From positions 1-8,070 of the forward strand of contig DAOVNC010000149.1 of the NCBI GenBank assembly GCA_030630445.1: a stretch of 8,070 bases of DNA. Direction: 5' to 3'. The notes beneath the pieces were generated by a model. It had not been told where the DNA came from. It searched no databases and was given only the letters and a program-made list of their open reading frames with translations. This stretch comes from Kiritimatiellales bacterium. GTDB lineage: Bacteria; Verrucomicrobiota; Kiritimatiellia; Kiritimatiellales; Pontiellaceae. The translations under genes were made by a program, and so were the position numbers. Shown piece by piece: positions 1 to 5,988 of the stretch (position 1 is its first letter; each line of letters starts with the position of its first letter).

Positions 1-34
1 AGAGCGTTTGTATTTTCTTTCTGCTATGATGCAT
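1..34 (-). CDS. Start of an unidentified gene leaving the window (partial, 5' end only)
   Basis: Only the first 11 codons are inside the window, reading MHHSRKKIQTL on the minus strand. The start is well supported: a perfect AGGAGG Shine-Dalgarno sequence (complement of 41-46) lies 6 nt before the ATG at 34. An in-frame ATG at 40 touches the Shine-Dalgarno directly and is too close to be used. The stop of the decayed membrane-protein frame (53-55) lies just upstream, an operon-like spacing, so this gene may once have been the second gene of a pair. The basic N-terminus is visible, but nothing identifies the product. Confidence 0.55.
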   Translation of the reverse strand, partial: MHHSRKKIQTL

Positions 35-40
35 CGACAT

Positions 41-46
41 CCTCCT
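41..46 (-). promoter_or_regulatory. Strong ribosome binding site for the left-edge gene
   Basis: The minus strand reads AGGAGG, the full anti-Shine-Dalgarno complement, 6 nt before the ATG whose first base is at 34. It is the strongest ribosome binding site in the window and is the main evidence that a real gene begins here. Confidence 0.7.
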
Positions 47-52
47 ATTTGA

Positions 53-189
53 TTAGCCCAGCAACTTCACGAAATGCTCCAACAGGAACGGGGGGCCAAT
101 TGCAGAAGGTATGCCAAGGGAGGAGTTACGACTTATTCCCCTGCAAGCAAAAGAGTAACAAGAATAGCTGCAACAGAGCCTACATGTCC
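53..189 (-). pseudogene. Possible frameshifted C-terminal remnant of a membrane protein
   Basis: Two adjacent minus-strand frames look like one broken protein tail. Positions 189-139 encode a hydrophobic stretch, GHVGSVAAILVTLLLAG, which then hits a stop at 133-135. The neighbouring frame continues from about position 140 as GISRNSSLGIPSAIGPPFLL and ends at the stop at 53-55. Adding one G to the GGGG run (complement of 138-141) would join them. A membrane helix, then a basic turn, then IP..GP.FL loosely recalls the C-terminus of type IV prepilin peptidases (family A24), but the match is weak. No start codon or ribosome binding site serves it, and it begins downstream of the ptsP stop. It is either a decayed gene tail or chance hydrophobic sequence. 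Confidence 0.25.
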
Positions 190-216
190 AAAACGACATA
201 TACGTATTATTATTCT

Positions 217-242
217 TCGACGGGACAATGTTGTCTCATCGA
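217..242. other. Imperfect hairpin just past the ptsP stop
   Basis: The two sides TCGA (217-220) and TCGA (239-242) pair. After one C/A mismatch, GGGACAA (222-228) pairs with TTGTCTC (231-237) with one G-T wobble. It starts about 20 nt after the ptsP stop on the minus strand. It could be an mRNA 3'-end hairpin or an operator for the leftward gene. There is no T-tract on either side, so it is not called an intrinsic terminator. Confidence 0.3.
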
Positions 243-262
243 GAGGCGAGCCTGGAAGGGGG

Positions 263-2521
263 CTAGTCGAAGGTTTCGAGGAAGGCTTCCACTTCGCTGA
301 TACGGCCGAAGCCGAGCATGCTTTTTGCCATTCCCTCCGCCTTCGCAAGGGCGGTTTCCTGCACCAACCGCTGGATGGAAGGTGCATTGACGATATCGAT
401 GCTGAATTTCCTTAGCCCAATACCGAGCAGGAATAGCAACATGTGTGGATTGGCCGACAGGTCGCCGCAGATGGAAACGTCCTTCCCATGCGTCCGGGCC
501 GAGGAAACAATCCGGTTCATTGAGCGCAGGATCGCCGGGTGGTGTGCGAGATAGAGGTTGGAAACCTGCTCGTTGGTGCGGTCGACGGCTAGCATGTATT
601 GGATCAGGTCGTTGGAACCGATCGAAAGAAAATCCGCTTCCTGCGCCAGCTCATCCACCACCTCGACCGCCGAGGGCAATTCCATCATGACGCCAAGCTG
701 GGTATCGCGGCTGAAGGGCAGGCCGTCCGCCTCCAGCCCGTCCATGCACTCGTGGACAATATCCCGGGCGGCAACAAAGTCGTCCACCGACGAGATGAGC
801 GGGAACATGATCCGCGTGTCCCCCTCGGCGCCCGCGCGCAGGAAGGCGCGCAGTTGCTGACGGAAGATCTCCTTGTTCTGCAGCGAAAACCGGATGGCGC
901 GCATACCGAGGAACGGGTTGGCCTCGGTGACGTTGGAGTAGTACGAAAGCATCTTGTCGCCGCCGATATCCAAGGTTCTGAACGTGACGGGCTTGCCCTT
1001 CATCTGGTCGACGAGTTTTTTGTAGATCCCGTACTGCTCTTCCTCGCCCGGGAAGTCGTTGCGCACGATGAAGGGGAATTCGGAGCGATATAGCCCGACG
1101 CCTTCGGCTTTGAACCTCTTGGCAGGTTCCAGATCGCTGAGCAGGTTTATATTGGCGAGGATATGGACACGCTCACCGCATTGGGTCAGCGTTTCCGGCT
1201 TTACATCGGATGCGTTGTGCAAAGCCTTCCACGCGGCATCCAATTTGCGGTATTTTTCATAGACCTCGTCGCCGGGATGCAAGTAGATGATCCCCTGCGC
1301 GGCATCCATCAGCAACTCTTCGTCCTCGGCAATGCCGTCGGCCAGCTCGCGGCTGACCGCCACCATCGGGATGCCCAGCGACCGGCAGATAATGGCGTTG
1401 TGCGAGGTCACCCCGCTACTGACGATGAAGCCTTCCACGTTTTCGGCGGAGAGCTTCAGGATGTCGGACGGCAACAGCTCGTGGGCAATGATGATCTGTC
1501 CCTTGTAGTCGCATTCGTCCGCCTCCTCGTTGAGCAGGTTGCGCAGCAGGCGGTTTCCCAGATCCTTGACGTCGAGCACCTTCTCGCGGATGAGCGGCAT
1601 CTTGCTGTTGGAAAATATTTCGACATATTCATTCACCACTTCCGCAATCGCCTTCACCGCCGGCGTACCGGTTTGGATCAGGTTGGAAATGCGGCCGGAA
1701 AACTGCTCATCCTCCAGAATCAGCAGGTGCGCGCTAAAGATGAGTACCGCCACGTCGACCAGGTCCTCGCCGGTTTGCCGCTGCAGTTGGTTGATCTGCC
1801 TGACCGTCTTTTCGACGGCCTTCTCGAAATCCCCGACCGTGTGCGGCGCGGATTCCGGGTCGGGCAGGATGCAGCTTTCATGCTGGCTCGACCCCAGCGT
1901 CAGCGCCCGCCCGCGCGCCGTGCCGGGGCTCGCCGAGCGCCCGCGGAGAATGCTTTCATGGGAGACCTTTTTGGCAATCGCAACCTCCGGCAACCCTTCG
2001 ACTTCCCCTCGGGCCTCGTCCAGCAGCTGCACGTTTTCAATCACCGTCGCCAGCTGTGCCGCGATGGCGCGCAACGCCTTGGTATCGTTCGCCTCGAAAT
2101 AGTCGGTCACCCCGTCCTGAACCACCAAGGCTCCAATCCGGCGCAACCCGCGCAAAATCGGAACGGCAAGGAACGCTTCGTATTTTTCCTCTTCAATCCC
2201 CGGGAAGTGGCGATACCAGGAGCTCTTGGAGGCCTTCCCCACGCAGATCGGCCGCAGCTCGCGCACCGCACGTCCGGTGATCCCCTCGCCCAGCGCCAGC
2301 TTCACCGTGCCGACGGCTTCCGGACGAAGGCCCTGCGTCGCGCGCAGGGTCAGCTCCCGGCTCTCCTCGTCGTAGATATAGATCGAACAAACCGCCGCCC
2401 GCATATGCCACGCCACCGTGGACACCACACTCTGCAGGATATCCTTATCCTTTTTTTCGGCGTCGAACACGGATATCAACTCGGCGACATCGCAAATCAG
2501 ATCTACATTTCCCTTTTTCAT
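263..2521 (-). CDS. ptsP: GAF-domain PEP-protein phosphotransferase, enzyme I of the nitrogen PTS (PtsP)
   Basis: This enzyme takes phosphate from phosphoenolpyruvate onto a histidine and passes it to an HPr-like carrier (NPr); it is cytoplasmic and regulatory rather than sugar-specific. Numbered from this start (752 aa), a GAF sensor domain covers about 12-167, the N-terminal PEP-utiliser helical domain about 194-317, the swivelling phosphohistidine domain about 340-412 with GVTSHNAIICRSLGIP (His374), and the PEP-binding TIM barrel about 437-732. The barrel contains GLYRSEFPF, DIGGDK, NPFLGMRAIR, GSNDLIQYMLAVDR and the catalytic cysteine in ICGDLSANP (Cys685). Escherichia coli PtsP is 748 aa, so the length fits. 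An in-frame ATG at 2605 would add 28 residues, but a near-consensus promoter lies inside that extension, so 2521 is preferred; the Shine-Dalgarno there is only GGTG, 8 nt upstream. The CGE motif usual around the cysteine is CGD here. No NPr or EIIA gene is in the window. The gene is divergent from the E1-KAS III fusion. Confidence 0.93.
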   Translation of the reverse strand: MKKGNVDLICDVAELISVFDAEKKDKDILQSVVSTVAWHMRAAVCSIYIYDEESRELTLRATQGLRPEAVGTVKLALGEGITGRAVRELRPICVGKASKSSWYRHFPGIEEEKYEAFLAVPILRGLRRIGALVVQDGVTDYFEANDTKALRAIAAQLATVIENVQLLDEARGEVEGLPEVAIAKKVSHESILRGRSASPGTARGRALTLGSSQHESCILPDPESAPHTVGDFEKAVEKTVRQINQLQRQTGEDLVDVAVLIFSAHLLILEDEQFSGRISNLIQTGTPAVKAIAEVVNEYVEIFSNSKMPLIREKVLDVKDLGNRLLRNLLNEEADECDYKGQIIIAHELLPSDILKLSAENVEGFIVSSGVTSHNAIICRSLGIPMVAVSRELADGIAEDEELLMDAAQGIIYLHPGDEVYEKYRKLDAAWKALHNASDVKPETLTQCGERVHILANINLLSDLEPAKRFKAEGVGLYRSEFPFIVRNDFPGEEEQYGIYKKLVDQMKGKPVTFRTLDIGGDKMLSYYSNVTEANPFLGMRAIRFSLQNKEIFRQQLRAFLRAGAEGDTRIMFPLISSVDDFVAARDIVHECMDGLEADGLPFSRDTQLGVMMELPSAVEVVDELAQEADFLSIGSNDLIQYMLAVDRTNEQVSNLYLAHHPAILRSMNRIVSSARTHGKDVSICGDLSANPHMLLFLLGIGLRKFSIDIVNAPSIQRLVQETALAKAEGMAKSMLGFGRISEVEAFLETFD

Positions 2522-2549
2522 ATCAAATGCACCACGTTTAGTCCGATAG

Positions 2550-2578
2550 ACAATAACGATCAGGGAGGCCTGTGTCAA
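2550..2578 (-). promoter_or_regulatory. Sigma-70 type promoter of ptsP
   Basis: On the minus strand, TTGACA (complement of 2573-2578, all six consensus bases) is followed after exactly 17 nt by TATTGT (complement of 2550-2555, four of six). Transcription would start near 2543, giving a leader of about 20 nt before the ATG at 2521. It lies within the 28-codon N-terminal extension that the ATG at 2605 would imply, which argues against that start. Confidence 0.6.
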
Positions 2579-2604
2579 AAGATAGAGATTATCCAATTTC
2601 CGCA

Positions 2605-2633
2605 TAGACCTAATCCCGTCGCCGCCCTACTAT
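2605..2633 (+). promoter_or_regulatory. Candidate promoter of the E1-lipoyl-KAS III gene
   Basis: TAGACC (2605-2610, four of six matches to TTGACA) and TACTAT (2628-2633, four of six matches to TATAAT) are separated by 17 nt. The start would be near 2640, about 22 nt before the ATG at 2662. The two -35 boxes of this and the ptsP promoter lie 26 nt apart, back to back, so one regulator could affect both. Each element is weak and the call could be chance. Confidence 0.3.
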
Positions 2634-2661
2634 TTCGAACCAATAACAGGCTGGAAAATCA

Positions 2662-5600
2662 ATGGACATATCGACTGCCGAAAAACTACTCGAAACCTAT
2701 CGCCCCATGGTGGCTTCGCGCTATACCGACCATGTGCAGTCGGCCGCAGCACAGCGCGGCGAAGTCTTTTTCTACATCCCCTCCTCCGGCCACGAAGCCT
2801 CCGCCGCCCTTGCGCCGCACCTCATCGAAGCCGACTGGCTGCACCTGCACTACCGCGACCGCGCCCTCGCCTACGCCCGCGGCATCTCCTACGAAACCGC
2901 CTTCCATGGGCTCTTCGGCAAAGCCGAGTCCTGCTCCGCCGGGCGGCGCATGCCCGGCTTCCCGTGCGATCCCTCGCTCAATATCATGAGCACCCCCACC
3001 CTCGTCGGCAGCAACGTACTCCAGGCCATCGGCGTCGCATCCGCCATCAAAGGCGACGAAGACAACCCCTTCGTACTCGTCTCCCTCGGCGACGGCGCCA
3101 CCCAGCAGGGCGCCTTCTACGAAGCCGTCGCCGAAGCCGTCCGCTCCAATCTCCCGGTGCTCTTCCTCATTGAGGACAACCGCTTCGCCCTCTCCACCGT
3201 CACCAAGGGCAACACCTTCTACTCCCTCCCCGGCGGCGGCGAGCCCGACTCCTTCTACGGCCTGCCTATCCACCGCATCGACGGCTCCGACCCGCTGCCA
3301 ACCTTTGAAGAATTCGGAAAGGTGGTTTCCAGCCTGCGGGAAACCCGCGGCCCGCAGATTGTCGTCTTCAACGTCGAGAGGCTCACCAGTCACACCAACG
3401 CCGACGACCAATCCGTCTATCGCACCGAAGTCGACCTGCGCAACGCCATGGAAAATGCCGACCCCTGTGCCAACTTGCGCGCCCAGCTCCTCGATGCCGG
3501 CATTGCCGAAGAGCAGCTCAAAGCCATCGAGCACGAGGTTCAGCAACAGATCGACGCCGCGTTCCACACGGCCCGCAAAGGCACCACGCCCACGGCCACC
3601 CTCACCGCCAAAAAGCCGTTGCCGGAACCCCGCGAAGAATATACCGGCACGGTCGACAACCGCGAACTCAGCATGCTTGAAGCCATGCGCGAAACCCTCA
3701 AGACGCGGCTCTCCAGCGACCCGAAAACCACATTGCTCGGGCAGGATATCGAAGACCCGAAAGGCGATGTCTTCGGCCTCACCCGCGGACTCAGCCAAGC
3801 TTTCCCCAAGCAGGTCAGCAACGCCGCCCTGGCAGAAGACACCATCCTCGGCGTCTCCACCGGACAGGCCCTCGCCGGCGGCCATCCCGTCGCCTTCATG
3901 CAGTTTGCCGACTTCCTGCCCGTGGCCTACAACCAGATCATCTCCGAGATCGGCGCCATGCACTGGCGCACCAACGGCCAGTGGGAATCGCCCGTATTGA
4001 TCATGTCGATCTCCGGCGCCTACCGCCCCGGACTCGGCCCCTACCACGCCCAGACCATGGAATCCATCTGCGCGCACGTCCCGGGCGTCGATGTCTTCAT
4101 GCCCTCGACCGCCGCCGACGCCGCTGGCCTGCTCAACGCCATCGCCGAATCCGGCCGCCCATCCGTCTTCTTCTTCCCGAAGAGCCTGATCAACGACCGC
4201 TCCAACACCACCTCCGCCGACGTTGAAAAACAATATGTCCCCATCGGCAAGGCCCGCGTGGCGCGCACCGGACAGGACATCACCCTCGTCGGATGGGGCG
4301 GCACCATGCCTATTTGCGAGCGCACCGCCGAAGCCCTTTTCGAAACCGGCCTCAACGCCGAGGTCATCGACCTGCGCACCATCTTCCCGTGGGACGAGGA
4401 AACCATCCTCGCCTCCGCCCGGAAAACCGGAAAGCTCGTCATTGTTCACGAAGACAACCAAACCTGCGGCATGGGTGCCGAGATCGCCGCAACCATCGCC
4501 GAGAAAGCAGGCGGCGACATCCAGATCACCCGCGTCACGCGCCCCGACACCTACATCCCCTACGACTTTTCCTGCCAGATCGAAGTCCTCCCCTCCTTCA
4601 AGCGCACCCTCTCAACATGCTGCGAAATGCTTGAAGTCGATATCCACTGGAACAAGCCCGTCGAAGACGAAGCCGGAACCATCACCGTCAAGGCCATCGG
4701 CTCCAGCCCGTCCGACGAAACCATCACCATCGCCAACCTGCCCGTTGCCGAAGGCGACGCCATCACCGAAGGCGACCTGCTTGCCTCGGTCGAGGCCGAT
4801 AAAGCGTCGATGGATATCACCGCGCCCGTCGGCGGCACCATCGCCGAGCTGCTGGTTGAAGAAGGCGATGTCGTGACGGTCGGCACCCCGATGCTCAAGA
4901 TTGCGTCCGACGAAGCCGCGCAGCTCAAGCCGCTCACCAAGGAAGACCCCGGCACGCCGATTATGGAGCGCAAGCGTGTCGCGGAAGCGACCGCTCCCAT
5001 AGCCCAAAGCCTAAAGCCCAAAGCCTCGATATACATCTCCAACATCTCCACCGTCTTCGGTTCGCGCCACCTCACCAACGAAGAACTGCTTCAGGGTCAC
5101 GGCGAGTGGGATTCAGAAGCCATCCGAAAGCGCACCGGCATCGAAAACCGCTACTGGATCGACGGCGATGAAAGCGTACTCACCCTCGCCGTCAAAGCCG
5201 CCCGCAACCTACTCGAAAAAGAGCAACTCCACATCTCCGACATCGGTGCCATCATCTGCTCCACCGGCACGCCACTCATCATGACGCCGTCGCTCGCCTG
5301 CAGCATACTGCGTGAACTCAGCCCCGAAAAGGGCGAGGTGCTCATGCAGGCGCACGACGTCAACGCCGCTTGCTCCGGATACATGTATGCCCTGCAGTCC
5401 GCCTTCGACTTCCTTACCAACGCGCCTGAAAAAAAGGTGCTCGTCATCACCGCCGAAACGCTGTCGCCGATGGTCAATCACGACGACCAGAAAACCATGG
5501 CCCTCTTTGGTGATGCCGCCACCGCCTCGCTCGTCAGTTGCGAACAGCGCCCCGGCGATATCGGCGTAAAGCTCAACCGCCCCTTCCTCTCCGCCACCGG

Positions 5601-5988
5601 CGTCGACGAAAAAGTGCTCTATGTCCCCAACATGGGTAGCGGCGAAGTCATCGAAATGGAAGGCCTCACCGTCTTCAAGCTCGCCGTCCGCAAGATGATC
5701 GACATGCTAGACAACGCCTGCAAAGAGCGCGGCATCACCGTCGAGGATCTCAATATGATCGTCCCGCACCAAGCCAACGAACGCATCATCGAGGCAATCC
5801 GCAAGACGATCAAATGCCCGCCCGAGAAAATGTTCAACCACATCCGCAAATACGGCAACACCTCGTCGAACACCATACCGATCGCCCTGACCGAGCTCAT
5901 CCCCGAAACTCCCGCCGGCAACCTCGTCGGCCTAACCGCCTTCGGCGGCGGCTTCACCTTTGGTGCGGCGGTGATCGAGAAGGTTTAA
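2662..5988 (+). CDS. Four-domain fusion: 2-oxo acid dehydrogenase E1-alpha, E1-beta, lipoyl domain and 3-oxoacyl-ACP synthase III
   Basis: One uninterrupted 1108-residue protein. E1-alpha (about 1-262) has GHEA (43-46), GRRMPG (94-99) and the thiamine diphosphate motif beginning GDGATQQG (143-150) and ending at EDN (171-173). E1-beta (about 333-655) has the cofactor-activating Glu392 in LAED, QFADF (414-418) and GPYHAQ with His462. A lipoyl domain (about 672-748) carries the lipoylation lysine Lys714 in VEADKASMDI. After a linker, a FabH-like condensing domain (about 788-1108) has the full Cys904-His1036-Asn1066 triad (NAACSGY, VPHQANERII, KYGNTSS) and the FabH-type GGGFTFGAAVIEKV end. E1 decarboxylates a 2-oxo acid and acylates the lipoyl arm; KAS III condenses an acyl thioester with malonyl-ACP. 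No E2 catalytic core (HxxxDG), peripheral-subunit-binding domain or E3 is present. A likely job is making starter units for branched-chain or unusual fatty acids; the substrate cannot be read from sequence. The start has only a weak ribosome site (CTGGA, 2651-2655). Its stop overlaps that of the convergent Sel1 gene. Confidence 0.93.
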   Translation: MDISTAEKLLETYRPMVASRYTDHVQSAAAQRGEVFFYIPSSGHEASAALAPHLIEADWLHLHYRDRALAYARGISYETAFHGLFGKAESCSAGRRMPGFPCDPSLNIMSTPTLVGSNVLQAIGVASAIKGDEDNPFVLVSLGDGATQQGAFYEAVAEAVRSNLPVLFLIEDNRFALSTVTKGNTFYSLPGGGEPDSFYGLPIHRIDGSDPLPTFEEFGKVVSSLRETRGPQIVVFNVERLTSHTNADDQSVYRTEVDLRNAMENADPCANLRAQLLDAGIAEEQLKAIEHEVQQQIDAAFHTARKGTTPTATLTAKKPLPEPREEYTGTVDNRELSMLEAMRETLKTRLSSDPKTTLLGQDIEDPKGDVFGLTRGLSQAFPKQVSNAALAEDTILGVSTGQALAGGHPVAFMQFADFLPVAYNQIISEIGAMHWRTNGQWESPVLIMSISGAYRPGLGPYHAQTMESICAHVPGVDVFMPSTAADAAGLLNAIAESGRPSVFFFPKSLINDRSNTTSADVEKQYVPIGKARVARTGQDITLVGWGGTMPICERTAEALFETGLNAEVIDLRTIFPWDEETILASARKTGKLVIVHEDNQTCGMGAEIAATIAEKAGGDIQITRVTRPDTYIPYDFSCQIEVLPSFKRTLSTCCEMLEVDIHWNKPVEDEAGTITVKAIGSSPSDETITIANLPVAEGDAITEGDLLASVEADKASMDITAPVGGTIAELLVEEGDVVTVGTPMLKIASDEAAQLKPLTKEDPGTPIMERKRVAEATAPIAQSLKPKASIYISNISTVFGSRHLTNEELLQGHGEWDSEAIRKRTGIENRYWIDGDESVLTLAVKAARNLLEKEQLHISDIGAIICSTGTPLIMTPSLACSILRELSPEKGEVLMQAHDVNAACSGYMYALQSAFDFLTNAPEKKVLVITAETLSPMVNHDDQKTMALFGDAATASLVSCEQRPGDIGVKLNRPFLSATGVDEKVLYVPNMGSGEVIEMEGLTVFKLAVRKMIDMLDNACKERGITVEDLNMIVPHQANERIIEAIRKTIKCPPEKMFNHIRKYGNTSSNTIPIALTELIPETPAGNLVGLTAFGGGFTFGAAVIEKV
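5001..5025 (+). repeat. In-gene 7-bp tandem repeat between the lipoyl and KAS III domains
   Basis: Units AGCCCAA, AGCCTAA, AGCCCAA and a final AGCC run head to tail, about 3.6 copies. They encode part of the linker (AQSLKPKA, residues 781-788) immediately before the first strand of the KAS III domain. Seven is not a multiple of three, so gain or loss of a unit by slippage would break the frame between the two halves. The repeat may instead simply mark the point where the domains were joined. Confidence 0.6.
5962..5988 (+). repeat. Direct repeat copy 1: 3' end of the KAS III domain
   Basis: The last nine codons of the fusion gene, GAAVIEKV plus stop, recur at 7806-7832 with 24 of 27 bases identical. 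The three differences are all at third codon positions and leave the amino acids unchanged. The two copies flank the Sel1 gene in direct orientation. Confidence 0.6.

Noticed and set aside
217..242. Hairpin as an intrinsic terminator of ptsP
   Set aside because: The stem is good, but no T-tract follows on the minus strand. It is kept only as a hairpin.
1163..2989. Long open plus-strand frame (608 codons) opposite ptsP and running into the fusion gene
   Set aside because: It overlaps two genes with firm family motifs, has low-complexity composition and no domain signature. It is a shadow frame.
2686..4461. Long open minus-strand frame (591 codons) opposite the E1 domains
   Set aside because: It is glycine- and valine-rich with no recognisable domain, and lies antisense to a gene with clear E1 motifs. 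It is the usual shadow of GC-rich third positions.
4963..4965. Internal ATG (Met768) as a separate start for a free KAS III protein
   Set aside because: The purine-rich AAGGAAG upstream is too far away (about 15 nt), and there is no promoter-like sequence, so internal initiation is not supported.
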